Of a stretch of DNA of 64,000 bases, positions 32,741-41,795 are shown one piece after another. This DNA is from an uncultured Pseudomonadales bacterium. Lineage in GTDB: Bacteria; Pseudomonadota; Gammaproteobacteria; Pseudomonadales; Pseudohongiellaceae. A program made the translations under genes and the position numbers. The stretch is from contig CALSUH010000014.1 of NCBI GenBank assembly GCA_943789485.1, positions 62,001 through 126,000 of the forward strand, in the 5' to 3' direction. Position 1 is the stretch's first letter. Every line of letters begins with the position of its first letter. Below the pieces are notes generated by a model. The model saw only the letters and a program-made list of their open reading frames with translations. It had not been told where the DNA came from and did no database searches.

Positions 32741-34717
32741 ATGATTTCTCAAACAAGAGCAATTAAGTTTTTGCTAAATCGATCTGTGCTTCCTACGCTT
32801 CTTTTTCTTGTGCCCCTGTCACTTGCGCATACCGAGCCTGCGGTTTCTTTAGAGGAAGAAATAGAAGAGATTGTTGTCACCACGACTCGAAGTCGTCGTA
32901 GTTTTGAACAACAGCCAACTCGAGTTGAAGTGTTAGGCTCAGAGGAAATGAATGAAAAGGCGAATATGAAGCCGGGTAATATTCGCATGTTGTTGAATGA
33001 GAGTACGGGCATTCATGTGCAGCAAACCTCTGCGACAAGTTTTAATTCTAGCATACGTATTCAAGGACTCGATGGGAAATATACTCAGCTGCTTCGCGAT
33101 GGAATGCCTCTATATGGAGGTTTCTCTAGCGGCTTAAGCTTACTGCAAGTCGCGCCCTTGGATCTTAAGCAGGTTGAGGTCGTCAAAGGCTCGAACTCTA
33201 CTCTCTATGGCGGTGGTGCAATCGCGGGGATTGTAAATCTCATTTCAAAGAAACCGGATGGCGAGTCCGAACGCTCACTCTTATTGAATGGCACTTCGGC
33301 AGGTGGAGTGGATGCTAGCGGGTTCTTTTCAGGCATGAGCGAAGGTGTCGGAGCTAGCCTTTTTACTTCGTACAATACTAGCCAGGCTTACGATCCTGCA
33401 GACAATGGGCTGAGTGCTATACCCGAGTTTGAACGATGGACCTTTAATCCTCAGCTATTCTTCGGCGGCGAGAGCAGTGAACTTCGGCTAGGGGTAAGCG
33501 TGGTAGCTGAAGACCGCTTAGGCGGAGGAATTGACTTCATACAAGGCAGGCGTGATGTGCCAGCTTACTATGAAGATAGCTCGACCGAGCGCGTATCCAC
33601 GCAATTAGAATACGTAACCCAATTGGATTCAGGCAATGAATTCGTGCTTCGCAACAGTGTAAATCACTTTGAGCGTGAGCTCGATGTGCCGGGGTTCTCT
33701 TTCTCAGGAAAGCAGATCTCTAGTTTTAGTGAGGCGCACATCGTGGGTGCTTCAGGCGCACTGGACTGGGTTGCAGGGTTCAATATCTGGACAGAAGATT
33801 TCGACCAAGGCGCAGTGTTCAGCGGTTCCAGTTTGGACTTCAATAGTCAGACCGAAGGCGCGTTTTCTCAGGGAACTTATCTCCTAACAGATCGCTGGAT
33901 AATCGAAGGTGGCCTGCGGATAGATCATACGTCCGACTATGGCAGCTTCATCTTGCCGCGTGCTTCGCTGCTGTATAAACCTGCCTTAGACACGACGATA
34001 CGCATCGGCGGCGGCCTTGGTTACAAGGAGCCAACACCGTTTACAGAAGAGGCAGAAAGCATTCAGTACCGTGGAGTGTTGCCATTAGATATTTCGGCCC
34101 TTGATGCCGAGCAGTCAGTGGGAATGAATGTCGATATCAACAAGAGTTTAGAGATCGGAAGTAATCTGTCTTTGAATCTCAATCTTTTACTTTTCTATAC
34201 GCGCGTGGATGATCCTTTGCGTTTAATTCAGATAGATACGGATCACTTTGCATTTCGCCAGCCGAACGACACCTTGGATAGCAAAGGTACTGAGGTCAAT
34301 GCGGTATTCAGATGGGATGATTTCAAAATATTTCTAGGCTACACACATGCCGACGTGGAGGAAAATACAATTGGAGGTGTTGAAAGCGCTCCACTGGTGC
34401 CAGAAGACCGACTGAATAGCGTCTTTGTCTACGAGCGTGAAGACGACATAAGAATTGGTTTGGAAGCCTACTATTACGGAAGGCAGGAACTAACTAGTGG
34501 GGCCAAGAGCAGGGACTATTGGATATTTGGCCTCATGATCGAAAAGAGTTTCAGTGACAAATTTTCATTATTTATTAATTTTGAAAATTTCACAGACACC
34601 AGGCAGACGCGTTACGGTTCGATTAATAGCGGAACACTAGCGAGCCCGATATTTGCAGACATCTTTGCCCCTCTTGATGGCTATATTGCTAATGGCGGAA
34701 TTAAGTTACGGTTCTAA
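32741..34717 (+). CDS. TonB-dependent outer-membrane receptor
   Basis: Imports a siderophore, vitamin or other ligand. The frame is open from 32639, but ATG 32741 is chosen because it places a normal signal peptide at once (residues 1-33, ending SLAHTEPA). A TonB box-like EIEEIVVTTTR follows, then the plug (about 50-165: GNIRMLLNESTGIHVQQ, VEVVKGSNSTLYGGGAIAGIVNLISKKP) and the barrel, which ends GYIANGGIKLRF with the terminal Phe. It is not close to the Gly-rich receptors at 17 and 41796; it is more like the FecA/CirA type. It comes 239 bases after the OprP-like gene; no clear promoter or riboswitch was found there. Confidence 0.85.
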   Translation: MISQTRAIKFLLNRSVLPTLLFLVPLSLAHTEPAVSLEEEIEEIVVTTTRSRRSFEQQPTRVEVLGSEEMNEKANMKPGNIRMLLNESTGIHVQQTSATSFNSSIRIQGLDGKYTQLLRDGMPLYGGFSSGLSLLQVAPLDLKQVEVVKGSNSTLYGGGAIAGIVNLISKKPDGESERSLLLNGTSAGGVDASGFFSGMSEGVGASLFTSYNTSQAYDPADNGLSAIPEFERWTFNPQLFFGGESSELRLGVSVVAEDRLGGGIDFIQGRRDVPAYYEDSSTERVSTQLEYVTQLDSGNEFVLRNSVNHFERELDVPGFSFSGKQISSFSEAHIVGASGALDWVAGFNIWTEDFDQGAVFSGSSLDFNSQTEGAFSQGTYLLTDRWIIEGGLRIDHTSDYGSFILPRASLLYKPALDTTIRIGGGLGYKEPTPFTEEAESIQYRGVLPLDISALDAEQSVGMNVDINKSLEIGSNLSLNLNLLLFYTRVDDPLRLIQIDTDHFAFRQPNDTLDSKGTEVNAVFRWDDFKIFLGYTHADVEENTIGGVESAPLVPEDRLNSVFVYEREDDIRIGLEAYYYGRQELTSGAKSRDYWIFGLMIEKSFSDKFSLFINFENFTDTRQTRYGSINSGTLASPIFADIFAPLDGYIANGGIKLRF

Positions 34718-34752
34718 AAAGGAGACAGGGCTAGCGCTTTAAGCCCCGTCCT

Positions 34753-34776
34753 CTGGTAGTAGATTTTCACTACCAG
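34753..34776. terminator. Hairpin between convergent genes
   Basis: CTGGTAGT (34753-34760) pairs perfectly with ACTACCAG (34769-34776), loop AGATTTTC, just beyond the stop at 34777. A second, imperfect stem of about twelve positions (34723-34734 with 34743-34754) precedes it. Neither has a good T-run, so termination is only likely. Confidence 0.45.
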
Positions 34777-35988
34777 TTACAGTAGTTCCCTGCCAAGCCT
34801 GCCGCGCGGCACTCTGTAACCTGCATCCAGCACATAGTCAGGACCGATTGAATTGATAGTCGGCGTGCCGCTACCACGCATAGTGATTAGCAATTCTCGA
34901 TTCAGTAAGTCCAGTACTCGCTCAACACCAGCCTGGCCGAACGCGCCTAGGCCGAAGCAGTAAGGTCTGCCTATGCCAACCGCCGATGCGCCCATTGCTA
35001 ATGCCTTATAGATGTCTGTTCCCCGACGAAACCCGCCGTCGACAATAATAGGTATTCGCCCGTTCACGGCAGCTACAATCTCCGGCAGGCATTCAATGGT
35101 GCCACGGCCGGTTTCTGTAGCGCGCCCACCGTGATTAGAAGCCCAGATCGCGTCTGCGCCAAATTGCACTGCTAGGGCTGCATCGGCAGCTACTTCGACG
35201 CCCTTGATGACGATGTTCATATCAGTCACTTCTTTCATGCGAGCTATGACGCTCCAGGTCATTGCTGCATCTGAGGTCAAAACGCCGCTCATATCAAAGC
35301 CCTCGAACATCGGCTTGCTCTGCCCGACATGGCAAGAGGCGCAGTTACGCGTATCTTCGCGTCTTAGTACCGCGTCGGTCTCGGTGTTTCGCCCGCCTGG
35401 TAGGTCGATCGTTAGACAGACCGATGTGCAGCCCGCCGCCTCGGCTCGGGCTAACATGGCAACTGTGTATTCCCAGCGATCAGTTGAATAGAGTTGATGC
35501 CAGATGGGCGCGCCTCTAGCCTCCGAAACCGCCTCTACAGAAGTCGAAGACATCGTCGACAATACCATGTGATGGCCTTTCGCTGCCGCCGCTCTAGCAG
35601 TGCCAAGTTCCGCGTCGGCATGGTATGCGCCCTGACTGCCTACGGGGCAGAGGAAAATAGGAGAGCTGGCCTGGCTACCGAGGACGTTGACCGTAGTGTC
35701 AGTCTGGCTGACATCAACCAGCCTGCGAGGTTTGATTTGAAAACGCGAGAAGCCTGCGCGGTTCGCTCGCAGAGTAAGGTCGCTGTCGACACCTGTGGAT
35801 AAATAGCCTAAGTGTGCAGGGGGAATTCTCTCTCGCGCGATCGCCTCCATCTCGAAAACGTTAATAACTTCCGAAGGGTCAGTAAGTCGCTGACCCAGCG
35901 TTTGTTCTACCTCTTGTGCGAAGGCAGAATAATTTGTCAGTAGTGGGCTGGCTGCTAGAAATTTAAGAAATTCTCGACGCTGGGTCAT
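34777..35988 (-). CDS. Tat-exported FMN 2-hydroxyacid oxidase with CxxCH motif
   Basis: FMN-dependent 2-hydroxyacid oxidising enzyme acting in the periplasm. The N-terminus TQRREFLKFLAAS with a hydrophobic stretch is a Tat signal, fitting export with FMN already bound. The FMN barrel includes IFLCPVGSQGAYH, WHQLYSTD, CLTIDLPGGRNTE and the catalytic ASNHGGRATETG (H286, R289). The phosphate site is DGGFRRGTDIYKALAMGA. An insertion after the fourth strand carries NC216-AS-C219-H220, a perfect heme c motif where relatives have a flexible lid. If heme is attached, this is a one-chain flavocytochrome c. The substrate could be lactate, glycolate or another hydroxyacid. Confidence 0.8.
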   Translation of the reverse strand: MTQRREFLKFLAASPLLTNYSAFAQEVEQTLGQRLTDPSEVINVFEMEAIARERIPPAHLGYLSTGVDSDLTLRANRAGFSRFQIKPRRLVDVSQTDTTVNVLGSQASSPIFLCPVGSQGAYHADAELGTARAAAAKGHHMVLSTMSSTSVEAVSEARGAPIWHQLYSTDRWEYTVAMLARAEAAGCTSVCLTIDLPGGRNTETDAVLRREDTRNCASCHVGQSKPMFEGFDMSGVLTSDAAMTWSVIARMKEVTDMNIVIKGVEVAADAALAVQFGADAIWASNHGGRATETGRGTIECLPEIVAAVNGRIPIIVDGGFRRGTDIYKALAMGASAVGIGRPYCFGLGAFGQAGVERVLDLLNRELLITMRGSGTPTINSIGPDYVLDAGYRVPRGRLGRELL

Positions 35989-36385
35989 GCTGACCTCCGA
36001 TTAAGCTTGTTAGTTGGCGATGTACTGTTTTTAGGATTGCTTAAAGCTATCTAGATTGAGCGCAGTTGTCCAGCGCAGCTGATAGGCGTGTTTTTACATG
36101 CATTTTGTGGCAGCGAGAAATCTTGCTCAGTAGGGCGGAGATGTTTTATTTGTTAGGCTTGCCTAAGCGGCAATCGAAGTATTGTTGGACTTTATCTACT
36201 CATAGTCTCGTTATATTCTGTACAGATCTGAGGCGTATTGAGCAAGGAAATCAGCTGGGGCTCTTCAACTCGATTAAATACACCTGGGGCAGATTATCAA
36301 TGAGTGATCGGTAAACTGCTCATCAATTTATAGTTTATGAAACTTGCACAATAGTGAATCAAATAACAATAAGTGAGAAACTTCT
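35989..36385. other. Divergent intergenic region with an inverted repeat
   Basis: No gene or RNA seen. Promoters for the oxidase (left) and the secreted-protein gene (right) must lie here. TTAGGCTTGCCTAA at 36153-36166 is a perfect six-base inverted repeat with a TT centre, about 220 bases before the 36386 start. A palindrome with the same CCTAA/TTAGG core lies about 200 bases upstream of the paralogous gene at 3254. Confidence 0.4.
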
Positions 36386-37366
36386 ATGAAAAGAATCCTT
36401 AACCTTTTTGCTGCATTACTTATGTCATTCGGTATGGCGTGCACTAATGCTGCAGAAAATTATCAGCCGCCTAAAACGGCGTTCGGCGTGCCAGATGTGC
36501 AAGGTGTTTGGACCTATGAAACTAGAACTTCTCTGCAAAGGCCTGAGATCTATGAGGGTGCGCTTGAAATAGACGAAGAGACAATGCTGGCGAAAATGGT
36601 TTCTACGCAGGAGTACAATAAGTTTCTCGCAGAGACGGGCGCCGAGGGCCCCACTGGTGGCGCGGTGGGTGCCTATAACGATTTTTGGTTTGCCCCTGGC
36701 AACGCATTGGCGGTTATGAACGGCATGTATCGGACTTCCTTAATCGTTGACCCAGCCGATGGGCAAATACCATGGAAAGAAGGTGGGCAAGAGATTCGTC
36801 AAGCCCAGCGCGATAGTCTTTTAATGGGAAGGGATAGAAGTGATGGTCCTGAGGGAAGAGGGCTAGCAGATCGTTGCTTGGTCAGCTATGCATCGACGAT
36901 GCCTTTCGTAAGCAGCTTCTACAACAACAATATGCAGATTGTGCAGTCGCCTACGCATGTCATGTTGTTAGCCGAGATGGTTCATAATGTGCGTGTCGTT
37001 CGAATCGATCAAGGCTTTCGTGATCTGCCCTTCGAGCAGTGGTTGGGAGATTCTATCGGCTACTATGAGGACGATACCCTAGTCGTTGTCACAAGGGATT
37101 TTAATCCCTGGCAAATTAAGGAGTATTTAATTTCCGAGAATGTCACGCTGACAGAGCGTTTCACGCGAATTGCAGATGACAGAGTTCACTATTCATTTAC
37201 TATCGAGGATTCAGAACTCTACTCGCAGCCTTGGACAGCCGAGATGCCGATGGCAACTCTGGACGAGCAGATGTATGAATATGCCTGTCACGAGGGCAAT
37301 TACTCGCTGCCAGCCATTCTAGCCGGTGCTCGCCGTCAAGAGATGGATAAAAAGGCGAGTCGATAG
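36386..37366 (+). CDS. Secreted protein of uncharacterised ACHEGNY family
   Basis: Paralogue of the 2256-3254 product. The signal peptide ends at about residue 23 (ACTNAAEN); the Cys in GMACTN could be a lipobox but the context is weak. It opens with FGVPDVQGVWTYETRTSLQRPEIY. The middle holds GNALAVMNGMYRTSLIVDPADGQIPW and ADRCLVSYASTMPF, and a VVRIDQG strand is followed by WLGDSIGYYEDDTLVVVTRDF. It ends YEYACHEGNYSLPAILAGAR. The conserved His, Cys and Glu near the end could bind a metal. Function unknown. Divergent from the exported hydroxyacid oxidase. Confidence 0.75.
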   Translation: MKRILNLFAALLMSFGMACTNAAENYQPPKTAFGVPDVQGVWTYETRTSLQRPEIYEGALEIDEETMLAKMVSTQEYNKFLAETGAEGPTGGAVGAYNDFWFAPGNALAVMNGMYRTSLIVDPADGQIPWKEGGQEIRQAQRDSLLMGRDRSDGPEGRGLADRCLVSYASTMPFVSSFYNNNMQIVQSPTHVMLLAEMVHNVRVVRIDQGFRDLPFEQWLGDSIGYYEDDTLVVVTRDFNPWQIKEYLISENVTLTERFTRIADDRVHYSFTIEDSELYSQPWTAEMPMATLDEQMYEYACHEGNYSLPAILAGARRQEMDKKASR

Positions 37367-37846
37367 CGAGCCTAGTTGTCACTGTGCAGTTCATGGCGTT
37401 CTTTGTGCTCGTACTAGTTCTGAGAACTAAGCTAGCTCTAACTTATCGCGTGTGAAGATTGCTCGATATTTAGTTTTTGGCTCCCTTTTGCGAATTCGAC
37501 TCTCACCTAGAGAGTGGTTTTCGTAGTTGCCTAGGCTTACTCCAAGGCTAGATGCTTTTGTCCATGTCGGTGACTGTCTAATTGAAAAGACCTGTTTCCG
37601 CGGAATCACTACCACGCCCTGCACTGATGTCTCCAATCCTGTTAGGTATATTGCGCTGCTATTGACATGATCGCGTCGCTAGCGCTGGGAAAGAAAAATC
37701 AGCATGGTTATCGCTTTAATATCGCCTCTGCTGTCGCCTAACTGGCTGATTTTAGGTAGAATCTTGCCCCCCAAAGGCTAAATGCAGCGCGCTGCCAAGA
37801 TTTGGTATAGACAACACGAAGCGTAAAACTCACGGACTTGAAAGAC
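37367..37846. other. Intergenic region before pyruvate carboxylase genes
   Basis: No gene, structured RNA or terminator recognised in 480 bases. It has an isolated TTGACA at about 37664 without a convincing -10. The promoter of the carboxylase operon must be near its right end. Confidence 0.35.
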
Positions 37847-39274
37847 ATGAGCAAGCGGCAAATCAAGAAACTACTAATCGCCAATCGTGGAGAAATTGCC
37901 CTGCGCATCGTTCGCGCATGCGCTGAAATGGGGATTCGCTCGGTGGCCATCTACACCGAGCCAGACCGCTATGGCTTGTTCGTCAAGCGTGCCGATGAGG
38001 CCTATTCACTGGGTGAGGATCCTCTGGCAGGCTATCTGCATCCCGCACGAATAGTGAACCTTGCCGTGGAAACCGGCTGTGATGCCCTTCATCCCGGCTA
38101 TGGCTTCCTATCAGAGAACCCAGAATTAGCAAGGCTTTGTGAGGAGAAGGACATCGCCTATGTCGGTCCTTCTAGCGCAGTAATCCAGCGCATGGGAGAT
38201 AAGACTGAGGCGCGTAAAGCGATGACGGCGGCTGGTGTGCCAGTTACCCCAGGTACTGAGGGTAACCTCGCGGATGTCGATGAGGCCATAGTTGAGGCAG
38301 CACGCGTCGGCTATCCGGTAATGATCAAGGCGACTTCCGGTGGCGGTGGTCGCGGTATTCGACGCTGCGACAGCGAGGAAGAGCTAAGGAGTCAATATCC
38401 CCGCGTAATCTCTGAGGCCACTAAGGCCTTTGGTTCGGCGGAGGTGTTTCTTGAGAAATGCATTATTAACCCCAAACATATAGAAGTTCAGGTGCTTGGA
38501 GATTCCCATGGGAATGCGGTTCACCTGTATGAGCGCGATTGCTCGATTCAGCGCCGTAATCAAAAGCTAATTGAGATAGCCCCTAGTCCGCAAATATCTG
38601 AAGAGCAACGACAGTATTTAGGGCAGCTAGCCGTGACCGCGGCGAGGTCGGTTGGATACGCGAGCGCCGGGACGGTGGAATTTCTCCTCAGTGGTGAAGA
38701 CATCTATTTCATGGAGATGAATACCAGAATTCAGGTGGAGCACACGATTACCGAACAGATAACCGGTGTTGATATCGTGCGTGAGCAGATACGCGTCGCT
38801 GAAGGTCGACAGCTCAGCTATCGACAGGCAGATATCAGTTATCGTGGCTACGCCATACAAATGCGCATTAATGCCGAAGATCCGAAGAACGATTTTCTCC
38901 CGTCGTTCGGCCGCATTACCCACTATTATGCTCCTGGGGGTCCTGGTGTCCGTGTCGATACCGCCATTTATACCGGTTATGAGATTCCACCTTACTATGA
39001 CTCTATGTGCCTCAAGCTCATAGTCTGGGCTCTCACGTGGGAGGAAGTCACTGTGCGGGCACACAGGGCGATCGACGACATGCGCCTACATGGCATTAAG
39101 ACCACGGCCGCTTACTATAAACAGATACTTTCACATAAAGATTTTCAGCAGCCCGAATTCGATACCAGCTTCGTCGTGGAGCATCCGGAATTACTTAACT
39201 ATTCCGATAAGCGCCATCCTAGCGAAGTCGCTTTGGCGCTAGCGGCAGCAGTTGCTGCCTACTCGGGCTGGTAA
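37847..39274 (+). CDS. pycA: Pyruvate carboxylase subunit A (biotin carboxylase)
   Basis: Carboxylates biotin on the partner subunit using ATP and bicarbonate, for anaplerotic oxaloacetate. The frame opens at TTG 37838, but ATG 37847 (MSKRQIKKLLIANRGEIA) fits family starts better. Residues 1-115 are the N-domain (HPGYGFLSENPEL), 115-300 the ATP-grasp domain (MIKATSGGGGRGIRR, then EKCIINPKHIEVQVLGD) and 300-450 the C-domain (FMEMNTRIQVEHTITEQITG, RINAEDP). The length (475) is that of an AccC-like subunit lacking the biotinyl domain. The partner encoding the carboxyltransferase and biotin domains follows 28 bases later, which separates it from acetyl-CoA carboxylase AccC. Confidence 0.9.
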   Translation: MSKRQIKKLLIANRGEIALRIVRACAEMGIRSVAIYTEPDRYGLFVKRADEAYSLGEDPLAGYLHPARIVNLAVETGCDALHPGYGFLSENPELARLCEEKDIAYVGPSSAVIQRMGDKTEARKAMTAAGVPVTPGTEGNLADVDEAIVEAARVGYPVMIKATSGGGGRGIRRCDSEEELRSQYPRVISEATKAFGSAEVFLEKCIINPKHIEVQVLGDSHGNAVHLYERDCSIQRRNQKLIEIAPSPQISEEQRQYLGQLAVTAARSVGYASAGTVEFLLSGEDIYFMEMNTRIQVEHTITEQITGVDIVREQIRVAEGRQLSYRQADISYRGYAIQMRINAEDPKNDFLPSFGRITHYYAPGGPGVRVDTAIYTGYEIPPYYDSMCLKLIVWALTWEEVTVRAHRAIDDMRLHGIKTTAAYYKQILSHKDFQQPEFDTSFVVEHPELLNYSDKRHPSEVALALAAAVAAYSGW

Positions 39275-39302
39275 CAAAAGATTATTGGCAGGAGAAATAA
39301 GC

Positions 39303-41102
39303 ATGACCAAGCCTAGACCCATTCAAGTCACCGATGTCATTCTGCGAGACGCGCATCAATCATTGATAGCAACACGCATGCGCCTTGATGACATGTTACC
39401 CATCTGTCAGCAATTGGATGAGATCGGCTATTGGTCACTCGAAGTTTGGGGTGGCGCGACGTTTGATGCCTGCATACGTTTTCTAAAAGAAGACCCTTGG
39501 GAGCGTTTGCAGAAGCTGCGCGCAGCACTTCCCAATACGCGATTGCAGATGTTGCTTAGAGGACAGAACTTACTCGGTTATCGCCATTACGCCGATGATG
39601 TGGTTGCAGCCTTCGTGCAGGAATCAGCGGACAATGGTATCGATGTGTTTCGTGTCTTCGACGCCTTGAATGACTTGCGCAATATTGAAACGGCGATGAA
39701 GGCTGTTAAGGATGCGGGGAAACACGCCCAAGGAACAATCTGCTATACGACTAGTCCGGTGCATAATTCAGAGCTTTATGTTCAGCAAGCGAAGCAGTTG
39801 CAAGATATGGGCGCAGACTCTATCGTCATAAAAGATATGGCGGGACTCCTGACCCCTTATGGAACATACGAATTAGTCAAGGCGATAAAAGAGGCCGTGC
39901 CCCTAAATCTCGCTATTCATAGTCACTCGACTTCTGGCCTAGCTCCCTTGTGCCAACTAAAGGCGATAGAGGCGGGTGCGGATAGAATCGATACATCTAT
40001 ATCCGCCTTTGCTGGTGGCACTTCGCATCCATCGACCGAAGCGCAAGTGGCCGCCCTTAATGGAAGCCCCTATGAAACAGGGTTGGATTTGACAAAGCTT
40101 ACCGCAATCGACGATTACTTTCGTGAGGTGCGCAAAAAGTATCAGCAATTCGAAAGCGAATTTACACGCGAGGATATCTCGGTGCAAATTAATCAAGTGC
40201 CGGGCGGTATGATGTCCAACTTGGCGAATCAACTAAAAGAACAGAATGCGCTCGATCGCATCAGGGAAGTGTTCGATGAGATTCCACGTGTACGTGAAGA
40301 CCTAGGCTTTCCGCCTCTGGTTACCCCAACCTCACAAATTGTTGGCACACAGGCTGTTTATAATGTGCTTTCCGGCGAACGCTATAAGACCATCACGAAT
40401 GAAGTGAAGCGCTATCTACAGGGCGGTTATGGTCGGCCTCCTGGGGTAGTGGATGAGAAGCTTCGCAGTAGGGCCATCGGTAAGGAAGCGTATAGTGATG
40501 AGCGCCCTGCAGATTCTATCAAGCCTGAACTTGCTAAGTTACGCAAAGATATTGGTGACCTGGCGAAAAATGACGCAGACGTTTTGACTTTTGCTATGTT
40601 CCCTGACTTGGGTCGTGAGTATCTGCAGCAGCGTGCCGATGGCACGTTGATGCCTGAGGTTTTGTTACCTCCAGATAGTGGGGCCAAGGCAAAAGCCTCT
40701 ATGGCCACCGAATTCAAACTCGACGTGCATGGCGAATCCTACGATGTGGCAATCACCGGCGTTGGTGAGTCAGGTGCGGGTCGCCGTAAAATTTACCTCT
40801 CTATGGATGGCATGCCAGAGGAAGTAATCTTTGAGCCACTTAATGAATATGTTGCTGAGAAGGGTGATAAGAGAAAGAAGGCGACCGAACCGGGCCATGT
40901 CACCGCGGCGATGCCAGGCAATATCGTCGATGTGCTAGTGGTTGAAGGTGATTCAGTCAGTGCAGGTCAAGCTGTGCTAGTCACCGAAGCCATGAAGATG
41001 GAGACGGAGATTCACGCCAACATCCACGGAAAAATTTTAGCGGTCAATGTCACTAAGGGCGATCGAATCACGCCGGGTGAAGTACTGATTGAAATCGGCT
41101 AG
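39303..41102 (+). CDS. pycB: Pyruvate carboxylase subunit B (carboxyltransferase, biotinyl domain)
   Basis: Transfers CO2 from biotin to pyruvate. ATG 39303 is chosen over upstream starts because AGGAGA (39290-39295) lies just before it and because TKPRPIQVTDVILRDAHQS is the family N-terminus. Residues 1-260 form the TIM barrel (RDAHQSLIATRM, MLLRGQN, DFRVFDALND, IVIKDMAGLL, HSHSTSGLA with the metal ligands). The conserved PYC/OadA domain follows to about 460. A linker then leads to the biotinyl domain at the C-terminus with TEAMKMETEI, whose Lys carries biotin. Oxaloacetate decarboxylase alpha is homologous, but no beta or gamma membrane subunits are nearby, and the partner biotin carboxylase points to pyruvate carboxylase. 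Confidence 0.9.
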   Translation: MTKPRPIQVTDVILRDAHQSLIATRMRLDDMLPICQQLDEIGYWSLEVWGGATFDACIRFLKEDPWERLQKLRAALPNTRLQMLLRGQNLLGYRHYADDVVAAFVQESADNGIDVFRVFDALNDLRNIETAMKAVKDAGKHAQGTICYTTSPVHNSELYVQQAKQLQDMGADSIVIKDMAGLLTPYGTYELVKAIKEAVPLNLAIHSHSTSGLAPLCQLKAIEAGADRIDTSISAFAGGTSHPSTEAQVAALNGSPYETGLDLTKLTAIDDYFREVRKKYQQFESEFTREDISVQINQVPGGMMSNLANQLKEQNALDRIREVFDEIPRVREDLGFPPLVTPTSQIVGTQAVYNVLSGERYKTITNEVKRYLQGGYGRPPGVVDEKLRSRAIGKEAYSDERPADSIKPELAKLRKDIGDLAKNDADVLTFAMFPDLGREYLQQRADGTLMPEVLLPPDSGAKAKASMATEFKLDVHGESYDVAITGVGESGAGRRKIYLSMDGMPEEVIFEPLNEYVAEKGDKRKKATEPGHVTAAMPGNIVDVLVVEGDSVSAGQAVLVTEAMKMETEIHANIHGKILAVNVTKGDRITPGEVLIEIG

Positions 41103-41211
41103 CTTATACGTTTTCCCCTGTCACTAATGCTCACAATTTTTCGGATAGATGATTCTGATCTATGCGAGAATAACGCTACTAGAAATTTCTAAAAAATAGG
41201 TAGTCCGCATA

Positions 41212-41709
41212 ATGAGTAGACTCAAAATCATCGGCTGGGTATTAGGCCTCGTATTTGCCTCGGCTGTCGTGTTCTATGTCTATACTGCACCATTCAATTA
41301 CCAGAGGCTTCCGGGCGTCAGGATTGGAGGGCAGCTAACTGAGCACCCGACGAATTGGAACACGATCGACGTAGATGGCGTTGTCTATTTGAAAATGGAG
41401 GGTTTTCCTCCAGTGGTGGTGAAAGTTTTCTATGCCTCGGACGAAGGCGGCATCATCACCGCAACGCGTCCGGATAATGGTTATTGGGCGAATCGAGTCA
41501 GAGGAAACCCAAACGGCTGGATGCGCTTCGGCGACGAAACCTATGCGTTGCAGGCGACAGAAATATTCGGCGATGCCCGACTTCCAATGTTGGAAGCCTA
41601 CGGAGCAAATAACGGCATGCAGATGCGTTACGATTTCGAGGGTGAAGTAGTCGTCGGGCAGAATGAGCCTTTGCATACTTGGGAAGTGTTCTACTGGACA
41701 ACTCGTTAG
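41212..41709 (+). CDS. Membrane-anchored protein, unknown
   Basis: Function not recognised. One N-terminal anchor (about residues 4-25) is followed by a beta-rich domain: VRIGGQLTEHPTNWNTIDVDGVVYLKM, VVVKVFYASDEGGIITATRPDNGYW, RGNPNGWMRFGDETYALQA and a last strand TWEVFYWTTR. The order of an anchor, IGG-x-L, P-x-x-W, a strand pair, W-x-x-x-V/NP and a G-x-x-Y-A segment parallels the protein at 12250-12804, so the two may be distant paralogues with a split-barrel-like fold. It lies 109 bases after pycB and ends in a strong terminator. Confidence 0.6.
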   Translation: MSRLKIIGWVLGLVFASAVVFYVYTAPFNYQRLPGVRIGGQLTEHPTNWNTIDVDGVVYLKMEGFPPVVVKVFYASDEGGIITATRPDNGYWANRVRGNPNGWMRFGDETYALQATEIFGDARLPMLEAYGANNGMQMRYDFEGEVVVGQNEPLHTWEVFYWTTR

Positions 41710-41730
41710 TAGAGAATTTTATGAAGCGTT

Positions 41731-41767
41731 AAAAAAGCCTTACTTGTTCAACGGGTAAGGCTTTTTT
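41731..41767. terminator. Bidirectional intrinsic terminator
   Basis: AAAAAAGCCTTAC (41731-41743) pairs perfectly with GTAAGGCTTTTTT (41755-41767) around an 11-base loop. The A/T ends act as T-runs on both strands, serving the gene ending at 41709 and the receptor ending at 41796. Confidence 0.9.
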
Positions 41768-41795
41768 ATTATCAAGTTTTGCTACTCTAGATAAT

